Source of the DNA: CTSoil-043 sp963821235 | GTDB taxonomy: Bacteria > Chloroflexota > Limnocylindria > Limnocylindrales > CSP1-4 | Direction: 5' to 3' | Length of the DNA: 64,000 bases | NCBI GenBank assembly: GCA_963821235.1 | Contig: CAWGCS010000002.1 | Span: forward strand, 316,223-380,222 | Shown here: piece by piece, positions 45,230-53,259 of the stretch | How positions within the stretch are numbered: the first letter of the stretch is position 1 | Layout: each line of letters starts with the position of its first letter | Notes under the pieces: generated by a model | Database searches by the model: none | What the model saw: only the letters and a program-made list of their open reading frames with translations | Told to the model about the DNA's origin: nothing | Translations under genes and position numbers: made by a program

Positions 45230-45749
45230 CGGTCTCCTCCGCGTCGAGCCCCCCGGAGGCGATCTCGCCGGCCCGCCAGCGCCGGGCGAGATCCTCGAGC
45301 GCCCGATGGTAGCCGGCCGCCTTCATCCCCACGAAGCGGGCGATCGCGACGTCCTCGAGGTAGCTGACCCGCCGGAACGGCTCGCGGGTCGCCGGGTCGG
45401 AGAGGTGGACCTCGACGAACGGCCGCTCGATGGCCAGGAGCGCGTCGCGCAGGCTGACCGAGGTGTGGGTCAGGCCGGCGGCGTTGACGATGGCGGCGTC
45501 GAAGTCGCGTCGCTGGAGGCGGTCGATGATCACCCCCTCGTGGTTCGACTGGCAGAAGGCCACCTCGACGCCCAGCGCGACCGCCCGGACCCTGAGGGCG
45601 TCGTTGATCTCGTCGAGCGTCTCCCGCCCGTAGATCGCCGGCTCGCGCGTGCCCAGCAGGTTCAGGTTGGGCCCGTTGACCACGAGGACCCGCAACGGGC
45701 GACCCGGACCCGAGCGGCCGCCGGCGCCGGTTCCCAGCGGCTCGCTCAT
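45222..45749 (-). CDS. aroQ: 3-dehydroquinate dehydratase, type II
   Basis: Dehydrates 3-dehydroquinate in the shikimate pathway. The 175-residue product has the type II signature LVVNGPNLNLLGTREPAIYG with the catalytic Tyr, CQSNHEGVIIDRLQ, VNAAGLTHTSVSLRDAL (the family's NPGAYTHTS block, with AAGL replacing PGAY), and VEVHLSDPATREPFRRVSY. A ~17-residue N-terminal extension precedes the core. Overlaps the AroKB fusion stop/start by 4 bases. Confidence 0.95.
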   Translation of the reverse strand: MSEPLGTGAGGRSGPGRPLRVLVVNGPNLNLLGTREPAIYGRETLDEINDALRVRAVALGVEVAFCQSNHEGVIIDRLQRRDFDAAIVNAAGLTHTSVSLRDALLAIERPFVEVHLSDPATREPFRRVSYLEDVAIARFVGMKAAGYHRALEDLARRWRAGEIASGGLDAEETDA

Positions 45750-47386
45750 GCCGGCGCCCCCGCGGTCGCCCCGGCGAGCACACCGCGGGCGGCCGACGCG
45801 ACGACCTCCTCCGGCACGTCGCTGCGGACCACCACGCCCGAGGCTGTCGGCAGGACCCAGCGCAGCCGGCCGGCGGCGTGCTTCTTGTCGGTCGCGATCG
45901 CGGCGAGGACCACGGCGGGCGGGTAGGGGAGCGGCGCCCGGCCGAGGTCGAGCGCGTCGAGGAGGCCCTCGATCCGGTTGGCGCGGGCTGGCGGCGTCAC
46001 CTCCAGGGCTGCCCCGATCCTGCAGGCCGCCCGCAGCCCGTAGGCGACCGCCTCGCCGTGGAGCATCCCTTCGTAGCCGGCCGCGGCCTCGATCGCGTGC
46101 GCCAGCGAGTGGCCGAGGTTGAGGTGGATCCGGGCACCCTGCTCGCGCTCGTCGGCGACGACGACCTCGACCTTCGCCCAGCCGCAGCGCTCGACGACCT
46201 CGGCGACCGCGCCGTCCTCGAACGCCCCGCCGCCGCCGGTCGCGATGGCCGCACCCTCCGCCTCGAGCAGCTCGAAGAGGCGCTCGTCGCCGATGGCTGC
46301 CATCTTTGCCGCCTCGCCGAGGGCCGCCCGGAGCTGGCGCGGAGGCAGCGTCCGCAGGAACCGCACGTCGACGACGACCGCGGCCGGCTGGTGGAAGGCA
46401 CCCACGAGATTCTTGCCCTCCGGCAGGTCGACGGCGGTCTTGCCCCCGATCGAGGAGTCGATCTGGCCGACGAGGGTCGTGGGGACGTGGATCACCGGCA
46501 CGCCCCGCAGCCAGGTGGCCGCCACGAAGCCGGCCGTGTCGCCGAGCGCGCCGCCGCCGATGGCCACGAGCGGGTCGCGCCGCTCCGCGCGCAGCCCCGC
46601 GAGGTCGCGGGCCGCCCGCTCGACGACCCCCAGGCGCTTCGCCGCCTCACCCTCGGGGAGGAGGAGGTGCTCCACGGGGACCCCGGCCGCCTCGAGCCCA
46701 TCGGCGAGCCCCGCCCCCGCCGCCTCCCACGCCCGGGGCTCGGAGACTAGGATCGCCCGGCGCGCCTCGAGCGCCGCCAGCGCCGCGAGGACGCCCGCGA
46801 CCGCGTTGCCGTCGCCGACCTCGTAGCGGCCGATCGGGGTGTCGGCCCGCAGGAGCACCGTCCCGTCCGGCAGGGGCTCGTCGAGGTGTCGCTCCAGCGC
46901 CTCGGTCACGCCCGCCACGCCGATCATCCCGTTGACCCGCATGGCCGGGGCGTAGAAGCGGGCCCGCGCCGCCGCCAGCTCGCGCATCCGGCCCGTCGGG
47001 TCGCGGCCGACGAGGAGGGGCCGCGGGCTCGGGCTGCGGCGGATCCGCTGGGCGAGGACCTCCGGGGGCGCGTCCAGCCAGGCGACGCGACGGCCGCGGT
47101 AGAGGCGCCAGCGGTTGCGGGGATCGATCGGGGCGCCGCCGCCGGTGGAGATCACCCGGCGCAGGTCGGGCGCCGAATCGGCTGGGCCCAGCCCGGCCAC
47201 GGCGGCGCGCTCGCGGGCGCGGAAGCCTGCCTCGCCCTCCTCGTCGAAGATCGCCGGGATGGGGCGCCCGGCGTCGGCAGCGATGAGCTCGTCGAGGTCG
47301 ATGAACGCGGCGCCATGCCGCCGGGCAACCCGCCGTCCTGCGACGGTCTTGCCGCTCCCGGGCAGCCCGACGAGCACGAGGTCCAT
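45746..47386 (-). CDS. aroKB: Shikimate kinase-3-dehydroquinate synthase fusion
   Basis: One 546-residue chain with two shikimate-pathway activities. Residues 1-170 are shikimate kinase (Walker A GLPGSGKT at 7-14, DLDELI, RERAA, STGGGAPID). Residues about 175-546 are 3-dehydroquinate synthase with the NAD+ site GGGALGDTAGFVAATWLRGV, TTLVGQIDSSIGGKTAVDLPEGKNLVG, and zinc ligands in GHSLAHAIEA and HGEAVAYG. The two reactions are not consecutive (steps 5 and 2). It follows aroC by 8 bases. Confidence 0.96.
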   Translation of the reverse strand: MDLVLVGLPGSGKTVAGRRVARRHGAAFIDLDELIAADAGRPIPAIFDEEGEAGFRARERAAVAGLGPADSAPDLRRVISTGGGAPIDPRNRWRLYRGRRVAWLDAPPEVLAQRIRRSPSPRPLLVGRDPTGRMRELAAARARFYAPAMRVNGMIGVAGVTEALERHLDEPLPDGTVLLRADTPIGRYEVGDGNAVAGVLAALAALEARRAILVSEPRAWEAAGAGLADGLEAAGVPVEHLLLPEGEAAKRLGVVERAARDLAGLRAERRDPLVAIGGGALGDTAGFVAATWLRGVPVIHVPTTLVGQIDSSIGGKTAVDLPEGKNLVGAFHQPAAVVVDVRFLRTLPPRQLRAALGEAAKMAAIGDERLFELLEAEGAAIATGGGGAFEDGAVAEVVERCGWAKVEVVVADEREQGARIHLNLGHSLAHAIEAAAGYEGMLHGEAVAYGLRAACRIGAALEVTPPARANRIEGLLDALDLGRAPLPYPPAVVLAAIATDKKHAAGRLRWVLPTASGVVVRSDVPEEVVASAARGVLAGATAGAPA

Positions 47387-47394
47387 CGCCCGGC

Positions 47395-48678
47395 CTAGTC
47401 GTCGCCCCCGGAACCGGCCTCGCCGGAGCCGGGAGCTGCAGCAGCCGCGGCGACGCTCCCGGTCGCGGCCGGGCCGCGGGCGATCCGCGCGCGGTAGCGA
47501 TCCAGGTTGTCGCGCACCTCGGCGAGCGAGTCGCCGCCGGTCTTCTCGAGGACGAAGTGGGTCAGGGTGAGGAGGACCATCGCCTCGCCGATCACGCCCG
47601 CCGCGGGGACGACGGAGATGTCGCTCCGCTCGTAGTGGGCCCTCTCCACCGCCTCGCCGGTGAGGAGGTCGGCCGAGGGCAGGGGCCGGGCCAGGGTGGA
47701 GATCGGCTTCACGGCGCCGCGCACGACGAGCGGCTCGCCGTTGGTGATCCCGCCGGTCAGTCCCCCTGCGTTGTTCGTGCGGTGGACCCAGCCGCCGTCG
47801 GCGGCCCGGCCCTCGATGACGTCGTGGACCTCGGAGCCGAGGCGCCGCGTCTGCTCGAAGCCGAGCCCGATCTCGACGCCTTTCACGCTCTGGATGCTCA
47901 TGATTGCCGCGGCGAGGGCGCCGTCGAGGCGGCGATCCCAGTGGACGTGGCTGCCGAGACCCACCGGGAGCCCCTGGACGACGACCTCGAAGACGCCGCC
48001 GACGGTGTTGCCGAGCGACCGGGCCTCGTCGATCCGGGCGATCATCCGCGCCTCGGCGCCGGGGTCCGGGCAGCGCAGGGGGCTGGCCTCCGCCTCGTCC
48101 CGCGTCCGGCTGCAGGCGTCGCGGTCGATCGCCACCCCGCCGACCTCGGCGGTGAACGACCAGGCCTCGATCCCCAGCTCGGCCAGGAAGGCCCGGCAGA
48201 CCGCCCCCGCCGCGACCCGGGCCGCGGTCTCGCGGGCCGACGCCCGCTCGAGGACCGGCCGCACGTCGTCGAAGCCGTACTTGAGGGCGCCGGCCAGGTC
48301 GGCATGGCCGGGGCGGACGCGGGTGACCGCCTGGGCCCGGCGGTTGCCCTCCTCGGCGAGCGCCGCCAGCTCGGCCGCGTCCGCGGTGCTCAGCGGCTCC
48401 ACCTGCATGACCCGGGTCCAGCTCTCCCAGTCCCGGTTGCGCACGAGCAGGAGAACCGGCGACCCGATCGTGCGCCCGTGGCGCACGCCCGCCAGGATCT
48501 CGGCCCGGTCCTGCTCGATCGCCTGGCGCGCGCCGCGGCCGTATCCGCCCTGGCGGCGCCGCAGGTCGATGGCGATGGCGTCGGCCGTGACCGGGACCCC
48601 CGCCGGGAGGCCCTCCAGCGTGACGCCGAGCGACGGCCCGTGCGACTCGCCCGCGGTCAGGAACCGGAAGCCGGTCAT
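47395..48678 (-). CDS. aroC: Chorismate synthase
   Basis: Forms chorismate from EPSP with reduced FMN. The 427-residue product has FLTAGESHGPSLGVTLEGLPAG, RRRQGGYGRGARQ, TRVRPGHADLAGALKYG, RASARETAARVAAGAV, SIQSVKGVEIGLGF and the C-terminal RSDISVVPAAGVIGEAMV. ATG at 48678 gives the family start MTGFRFLTAGESHG. A Gly/Ala-rich ~30-residue tail follows the catalytic core. It lies 8 bases after the aroE stop. Confidence 0.97.
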   Translation of the reverse strand: MTGFRFLTAGESHGPSLGVTLEGLPAGVPVTADAIAIDLRRRQGGYGRGARQAIEQDRAEILAGVRHGRTIGSPVLLLVRNRDWESWTRVMQVEPLSTADAAELAALAEEGNRRAQAVTRVRPGHADLAGALKYGFDDVRPVLERASARETAARVAAGAVCRAFLAELGIEAWSFTAEVGGVAIDRDACSRTRDEAEASPLRCPDPGAEARMIARIDEARSLGNTVGGVFEVVVQGLPVGLGSHVHWDRRLDGALAAAIMSIQSVKGVEIGLGFEQTRRLGSEVHDVIEGRAADGGWVHRTNNAGGLTGGITNGEPLVVRGAVKPISTLARPLPSADLLTGEAVERAHYERSDISVVPAAGVIGEAMVLLTLTHFVLEKTGGDSLAEVRDNLDRYRARIARGPAATGSVAAAAAAPGSGEAGSGGDD

Positions 48679-48686
48679 GCCCGCCG

Positions 48687-49592
48687 TCAGGCGCCCGGCT
48701 CGCCGGCCGTGCCCGCCCCCTCGTCGGCGGCGCCGCCCACCGCGGCCCCGGTGGCGGCGAGGCTCTCGCTGAGCTTCTCGTGCATGAGCCCGATGGGGGC
48801 CGGCTGGCCGGTCCACAGGGTGAACGCGGCAGCGCCCTGGTGGAGGAGCATGAGCTCGCCGTTCATCACCTCGCAGCCGGCGGCCTCGGCCTCCCGCAGG
48901 AGGCGCGATCGCGGCGGGTTGTAGACGAGGTCCATGACCAGGAGGCCGGGCGGGATCAGCTCTCCGGGTACCGGCGTCTCGTCGCCGGCCAGCCCGACCG
49001 AGGTGGCGTTGACGAGGACCTTGGCCTTGGCCAGCTCGGCCTCGATGATCGACTCGTGCCAGGGCATCGCCCGCAGCTCCATGTGGGCCGCGCTGCGGGC
49101 GAAGAACCGGACGAGGCCCTCCGCCCGGTGAAGGTGGCGATTGAAGACGACGATGCGCTGGAAGCCCTCGGCGACGAGCCCGTGGACGACCGCCCGAGCG
49201 CCGCCCCCGGAGCCCAGCACGACCGCCTGGCGCGGCATCCGCTGCTTGCCGACGAGGGTGTCGAGGGCGACCCTGAAGCCGGGCACGTCGGTGTTGTGGC
49301 CCACCAGCCGCTTCCCTTCGCGGGTGATCGTGTTCACGGCGCCGGTGGCGTGGGCCTCCTCGGTGAGCCGGTCGACGAGCGTGGCGGCCTTCTCCTTGTG
49401 GGGGATCGTGACGTTCGCCCCCAGGAAGTCGTCGGAGCGGAGCTCCGCGATCGCGTCGGCCAGCTCCAGCGGCGAGCGATCCCACAGCTCGTAGGTGGCC
49501 GGGATGCCGGCCGCGTCGAAGGCAGCCTGCTGCATCGCACCGGAGAGCGAATGGGCGACCGGATGGCCGATGAGGACGACCCGCTTCGTCAT
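48687..49592 (-). CDS. aroE: Shikimate dehydrogenase
   Basis: NADPH-dependent reduction of 3-dehydroshikimate. The 301-residue product has the substrate loop IGHPVAHSLSGAMQQAAF, catalytic Lys in GANVTIPHKEKA with the partner Asp in VGHNTDVPGF, the Rossmann GSGGGARAVVHGL with NRHLHRAE for NADP, and NATSVGL. A ~25-residue Ala/Gly-rich tail follows. ATG overlaps the aroA stop by 4 bases. Confidence 0.96.
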   Translation of the reverse strand: MTKRVVLIGHPVAHSLSGAMQQAAFDAAGIPATYELWDRSPLELADAIAELRSDDFLGANVTIPHKEKAATLVDRLTEEAHATGAVNTITREGKRLVGHNTDVPGFRVALDTLVGKQRMPRQAVVLGSGGGARAVVHGLVAEGFQRIVVFNRHLHRAEGLVRFFARSAAHMELRAMPWHESIIEAELAKAKVLVNATSVGLAGDETPVPGELIPPGLLVMDLVYNPPRSRLLREAEAAGCEVMNGELMLLHQGAAAFTLWTGQPAPIGLMHEKLSESLAATGAAVGGAADEGAGTAGEPGA

Positions 49593-50938
49593 GCTCGCAC
49601 CCTTTCCAGCTCTCCGAAGAACCCGGGGTACGAGACATCCGCCGACCCCGGGTCGCGGACGAGCGTCTCGCCCCGTGCGATGAGCCCGGCCACCGCGAAG
49701 GTCATCGCCAGGCGGTGGTCGTCGTGCGTCTCGACCGGCGCTCCCGTGAGCGCGCGGCCCCCGTCGATCTCGATCGCGTCCCCGTCGACGGTGACGCGGG
49801 CGCCCAGCGCGGCGAGCCCGGCCACGATCCCGGCGACCCGGTCCGATTCCTTGTGGCGCAGCTCCGCGGTGCCCCGGATCCGGGTTCGCCCGGTCGCTAC
49901 GGCGGCGGCCAGGCAGAGGACCGGGATCTCGTCGATCGCCGCGGCGACCTCCTCAGCCGTCACGTCGATCCCTCGGAGCGCGCTGCTCCGGACGACGAGG
50001 TCCGCGAGCGGCTCTCCGCCCTCCTCGTCGCCCGCCGCCCCGGCCGGTCGCTCGTCGATCCGGGCGCCCATCCGGCGCAGCAGGTCGATGATCGCACGCC
50101 GGGTCGGGTTCGTCCCGACTTCTCGGAGGGTCAGCTCGGCATCGGGATGGATCGCCGCCGCGACGAGCCAGAAGGCCGCGCCGGAGACGTCCCCGGGCAC
50201 GCGCTGGTCGAGCGCCGCCACGGTGGCCCCGCCGTCGATGGCGTGCAGTGCGCCCCCGCCCGGCAGCCGATCGGTCCGGACGGCCACGCCGCGCGCCCGC
50301 AGCATCCGCTCGGTGTGGTCGCGCGTGACGACGGATTCCCGGACGGTGGTGGTTCCGGCGGCGGCGAGACCCGCCAGGAGGACCGCCGACTTCACCTGGG
50401 CGCTGGGGGCCGCCGTCGCATGGTCGATCGGCCGGAGCGGCGAGCGGCCGGTGATCGCCAGCGGCGGCAGCGTCGCGTTCGCCCGCCCGCAGATCGTCGC
50501 CCCCATGGCCGCGAGCGGCGCGGCGATCCGGCCCATCGGCCGGCCGCGCAGCGAGGCGTCGCCGTCGAGGATGGCGAAGCCGGGCAGGCCGGCCAGGATC
50601 CCGGCCGTCAGGCGGAGCGTCGTGCCCGAGTTCCGGCAGTCGAGGATCGCGTCCGGCTCGCGAAGTCCCGCCCGGCCGGGCGAGACGATGCGGTAGTCGA
50701 CCGCCCGTGGGTCGTCGCCGGATCGCTCCACGGTGGCCCCGAGGGCCGCGATGACGGCGGCCGTGGCCCGCACGTCCAGCCCGTCGCCGGCTCCGGTGAC
50801 GAGAGTCTCGCCCTCGGCCAGGGCGGCGAAGAGGAGCGCCCGATGGCTCACCGACTTGTCGCCGGGCAGGCGCAGCTCCCCGCGCAGGCGCGGGGCAGGG
50901 CGGAGGAGGAGGCCGGGACCGGCCGGGGTTGCGGGCAT
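49589..50938 (-). CDS. aroA: 3-phosphoshikimate 1-carboxyvinyltransferase (EPSP synthase)
   Basis: Adds enolpyruvate to shikimate-3-phosphate. The 449-residue product shows LPGDKSVSHRALLFAALAEG, DCRNSGTTLRLTAGILAG, the LRGRPMGRIAAPLAAMGA block, SAQVKSAVLLAGL, SRDHTERML-like TRDHTERMLRARG and the C-terminal KESDRVAGI and DHRLAMTFAVAGL. The glyphosate-site segment is DCRNSGTT (class I enzymes have LGNAGTA), as in class II-like enzymes. Lies 10 bases after aroF. Confidence 0.97.
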   Translation of the reverse strand: MPATPAGPGLLLRPAPRLRGELRLPGDKSVSHRALLFAALAEGETLVTGAGDGLDVRATAAVIAALGATVERSGDDPRAVDYRIVSPGRAGLREPDAILDCRNSGTTLRLTAGILAGLPGFAILDGDASLRGRPMGRIAAPLAAMGATICGRANATLPPLAITGRSPLRPIDHATAAPSAQVKSAVLLAGLAAAGTTTVRESVVTRDHTERMLRARGVAVRTDRLPGGGALHAIDGGATVAALDQRVPGDVSGAAFWLVAAAIHPDAELTLREVGTNPTRRAIIDLLRRMGARIDERPAGAAGDEEGGEPLADLVVRSSALRGIDVTAEEVAAAIDEIPVLCLAAAVATGRTRIRGTAELRHKESDRVAGIVAGLAALGARVTVDGDAIEIDGGRALTGAPVETHDDHRLAMTFAVAGLIARGETLVRDPGSADVSYPGFFGELERVRA

Positions 50939-50948
50939 CGGCGGGGGA

Positions 50949-52010
50949 TCAGGCGCGGGAGGCGGCCGCCATGGCCGGTCCCCGGACGGCGTGGAGGGTC
51001 CGGACCTGCTCGTGGACCGCGCGGACGGCGGTTGCCAGCGCCGCGAACTGGGCCGGGGTCACGGACTGGTCGCCGTCGGAGAGTGCCTCGGCCGGGCGAG
51101 GGTGGACCTCGATGAGCAGCCCGTCCGCCCCGGCGGCGGTCCCGGCCAGGGCCAGCGGCGGCACGAGCCAGCGCTTCCCGGCGGCGTGCGACGGGTCGAT
51201 CATCACCGGCAGGTGGGTCAGCTGGTGGATGAGCGGCACGGCCGTGACGTCGAGCGTGTTGCGGTAGGCCGTCTCGAAGGTGCGGATGCCGCGCTCGCAG
51301 AGGATCACGTTCGGGTTGCCGCTCGACATGACGTACTCGGCGGCCATCAGCCACTCCTCGATCGTGCCGGAGAGGCCTCGCTTGAGGAGCACCGGCCGCC
51401 CGATCCGCCCGACCGCCATGAGGAGCGAGTAGTTCTGCATGTTGCGGGCACCGATCTGGAGGATGTCGGCGTACTCCGCGACGTGCTCCACCTGGCCCGG
51501 CTCCATCACCTCGGTGACGACCGGCAGGCCGGTCCGCTCGCGAGCTTCGGCGAGGAACCGGAGGCCCTGGAGGCCGAGGCCCTGGAAGGAGTAGGGGCTC
51601 GTCCGGGGCTTGAAGGCGCCGCCGCGCAGGATCGTCGCCCCGGCCGCGGCCACGGCCTCGGCGGTCTCGAAGAGCTGGTCCCGCGACTCGACGGCGCACG
51701 GACCCGCCGCGATCGTCAGCGAGCCATCTCCGACGGCCACGTCGCCCACCCGGACGACCGTGTCCTCGGGGTGGAAGTCGCGCGAGGTGAGCTTGAAGGG
51801 GCGGTTCGTCGTGGTGACCGTGGCCACCCCGGGGAGGAGGGTCAGACGCTCCGCCAGGCGCTCCGCCCACGGGCCGCCCTCACCCAGGACGGCAACCACG
51901 ACGCGCGCGCCGCCGCGGTTCTCGTGCGGCGTCAGGCCCTCCTCGAGGATCGCCCCCCGGACGGCGTTCAGCTGCTCCTCGGTCGCCTCGACCGTCATCA
52001 CCACGAACAT
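50949..52010 (-). CDS. aroF: DAHP synthase, type I-beta with N-terminal regulatory domain
   Basis: First step of the shikimate pathway: PEP plus erythrose-4-phosphate. The 353-residue product has an N-terminal ~75-residue ferredoxin-like domain (FVVMTVEATEEQLNAVRGAILEEG), as in the Thermotoga/Bacillus-type enzymes where it mediates Tyr/Phe feedback, and a KDO8P-synthase-like barrel: IAAGPCAVESRDQLFETA, RGGAFKPRTSPYSFQGLG, GARNMQNYSLL, LLKRGLSGTIEEWL, CERGIRTFE and MIDPSHAAGKR. First structural gene of the aro operon, behind a peptide-leader attenuator. Confidence 0.96.
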   Translation of the reverse strand: MFVVMTVEATEEQLNAVRGAILEEGLTPHENRGGARVVVAVLGEGGPWAERLAERLTLLPGVATVTTTNRPFKLTSRDFHPEDTVVRVGDVAVGDGSLTIAAGPCAVESRDQLFETAEAVAAAGATILRGGAFKPRTSPYSFQGLGLQGLRFLAEARERTGLPVVTEVMEPGQVEHVAEYADILQIGARNMQNYSLLMAVGRIGRPVLLKRGLSGTIEEWLMAAEYVMSSGNPNVILCERGIRTFETAYRNTLDVTAVPLIHQLTHLPVMIDPSHAAGKRWLVPPLALAGTAAGADGLLIEVHPRPAEALSDGDQSVTPAQFAALATAVRAVHEQVRTLHAVRGPAMAAASRA

Positions 52011-52054
52011 CTGGCCCTGCCTCGCATCACGGCGGCCCGCCGTGCCCGGACAAC

Positions 52055-52123
52055 AAAAAAGCAGAGGACCTGCGGCCTCTGCTCACACCCGGCACCTCCC
52101 GCGTCCGGAGCTCACGCTCCGGA
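52055..52123 (-). terminator. Attenuator hairpins ahead of aroF
   Basis: Read leftward, an 8-bp hairpin TCCGGAGC-GTGA-GCTCCGGA (52123-52104) is followed by an intrinsic terminator AGCAGAGG/CCTCTGCT (52083-52076 with 52067-52060) ending in a run of six T. The terminator lies 45 bases before the aroF ATG, so it must be read through for operon expression. A segment at the end of the leader peptide (GCCCGGCA, 52140-52133) can pair with TGCCGGGT just before the terminator, a possible switching pair. Confidence 0.85.
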
Positions 52124-52128
52124 ACGGG

Positions 52129-52173
52129 TCATGCCGGGCCCGGAAAGTAGAAGAAGTGCTGCCTCACGGTCAC
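52129..52173 (-). CDS. Aro operon leader peptide (Phe-Phe-Tyr-Phe)
   Basis: A 14-codon frame reads VTVRQHFFYFPGPA and stops at TGA (52131-52129). Three Phe codons and one Tyr codon in a row are what a Phe/Tyr-sensing attenuator needs, and an intrinsic terminator lies 46 bases after the stop. The GTG at 52173 is 3 bases and the GTG at 52167 is 9 bases after the -10 box, so the peptide is translated from almost the very 5' end; the second GTG has the same spacing as lepB. No ribosome site is visible. Confidence 0.75.
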   Translation of the reverse strand: MTVRQHFFYFPGPA

Positions 52174-52176
52174 GCC

Positions 52177-52206
52177 ACGATAGCGGCCCGTCGGGGCCGG
52201 TGTCAA
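52177..52206 (-). promoter_or_regulatory. Promoter of the shikimate operon
   Basis: Leftward TTGACA (52206-52201), 18-base spacer, TATCGT (52182-52177). The transcript should begin near 52170, at the leader peptide's start codons. Confidence 0.75.
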
Positions 52207-52316
52207 CGCGCGCCGGGTCCTCCATCGCCGCGCTGCCTCGCCCGCCGCTCGACGCGCCGCGAAGCCCCTCTCGGCCGCGCCCGTCGTCTCTGCTAGAATC
52301 CGCCGGGCCGTGGCCC

Positions 52317-52408
52317 GGAGAGGTCGCATAGAGGCCTAGTGCAGCGGTTTGCTAAACCGCCAGGTGGGGTAACCTGCCTCGAGGGTTCGAATCCCTCCCT
52401 CTCCGCCA
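52317..52408 (+). tRNA. tRNA-Ser (anticodon GCU)
   Basis: Acceptor GGAGAGG (52317-52323) pairs with CCTCTCC, followed by G and encoded CCA. Anticodon stem GCGGT/ACCGC with loop TTGCTAA; anticodon GCT at 52351-52353. Long serine-type variable arm; T-arm GAGGG-TTCGAAT-CCCTC. A TAGAAT -10 box is at 52294-52299. Confidence 0.97.
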
Positions 52409-52419
52409 GCCTCTCTCGT

Positions 52420-52495
52420 GCGCCCGTAGCTCAGCGGATAGAGCGTCAGGTTGCGGACCTGAAGGTCGTGGGTTCGAGTCCCGCCGGGCGCGCCA
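52420..52495 (+). tRNA. tRNA-Arg (anticodon GCG)
   Basis: Acceptor GCGCCCG/CGGGCGC, discriminator G and encoded CCA. Anticodon stem TCAGG/CCTGA with loop TTGCGGA; anticodon GCG at 52453-52455, reading CGC and CGU without inosine. T-arm GTGGG-TTCGAGT-CCCGC. It lies 11 bases after tRNA-Ser(GCU), probably co-transcribed. An integrase remnant lies 760 bases away. Confidence 0.95.
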
Positions 52496-52510
52496 CCTCC
52501 CCGAATACGA

Positions 52511-52542
52511 AACGGCCCTCCGGATCGCCTCCGAGGGCCGTT
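52511..52542 (+). terminator. Terminator after the tRNA pair
   Basis: Stem AACGGCCCTC/GAGGGCCGTT (52511-52520 with 52533-52542, 12-base loop that can add two G-C pairs) followed by TTCTGTCT-like pyrimidines, 15 bases after tRNA-Arg. Confidence 0.7.
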
Positions 52543-52599
52543 CTGTCTGGTCTGCTGGTCACCAACCGGTAACATTCTGCCGAAGGAGACCCAGGTCCG

Positions 52600-53259
52600 A
52601 TGAAGCGTGCAGCCTTGGCCGCCCTGTTGGGCGCCGCGGCACTTGTGACGGTGGGCTGGTGGGCCCGAGACCAGGTCCTTGCAGCGGGCGGTGGGCTGGG
52701 GCCCATGTTGAGCGTCGCCGTAGGCGGCTTCGGCGCTGCCTCGATCGGCGCAGGCGCGGCTTGGTGGGTGGCGCGCGAGAACAGGGCCGAGGCCTCCCGA
52801 ACCAGGTTCCACGAAGACCTGCGGCGGGTCTCGGCCGACTTGGTCCAGGCGGCCGAGCGGCATCAGAAGGAGCGCCGCCAGCAGTTCGAGAGCTGGCAAG
52901 CTGCGGCAGACGCGCCAGACGGCAATCCGATCCCGAGCGTGGGTTCGACCGAGCCCATCTACTACGCCGCCGTGGCCCTCGGCCTCACCGCACCCCTCAC
53001 CACATGGACGGCAGCGTGGGCACTCTACGAGGCGACGCTCCGGCTCGACAACGACGCCCGTGCTGACCCCCAGACCTACGATCTGGCCTTCTACGACCGG
53101 TACAGGCGGGCCGACGGAAGCGTCGAAGGACCTCCGACCGCTGCTCTGCTGGCATACGGCCCAGCACTCGCCGCCTACAGGGCCGCCGTGCTGGACTTCG
53201 TGAACGCCGTGCGCTTCGAGCTCGACGAGGAGACCACCCTCGCGCTGCCGGAGTACTAG
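52600..53259 (+). CDS. Hypothetical membrane protein beside integrase remnant
   Basis: Not recognised. The 219-residue product has two N-terminal hydrophobic segments (residues about 4-20 and 36-58), then a charged helical stretch rich in Arg/Glu/Gln (about 59-105, coiled-coil-like: RTRFHEDLRRVSADLVQAAERHQKERRQQFE) and a soluble, Ala/Tyr-rich C-terminal half with acidic end. GGAGA stands about 12 bases before the ATG. Base use is somewhat less GC-extreme than the neighbours. Its TAG and the stop of the opposed integrase fragment share the same CTAG. It may be cargo of a decayed integrated element. Confidence 0.6.
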   Translation: MKRAALAALLGAAALVTVGWWARDQVLAAGGGLGPMLSVAVGGFGAASIGAGAAWWVARENRAEASRTRFHEDLRRVSADLVQAAERHQKERRQQFESWQAAADAPDGNPIPSVGSTEPIYYAAVALGLTAPLTTWTAAWALYEATLRLDNDARADPQTYDLAFYDRYRRADGSVEGPPTAALLAYGPALAAYRAAVLDFVNAVRFELDEETTLALPEY

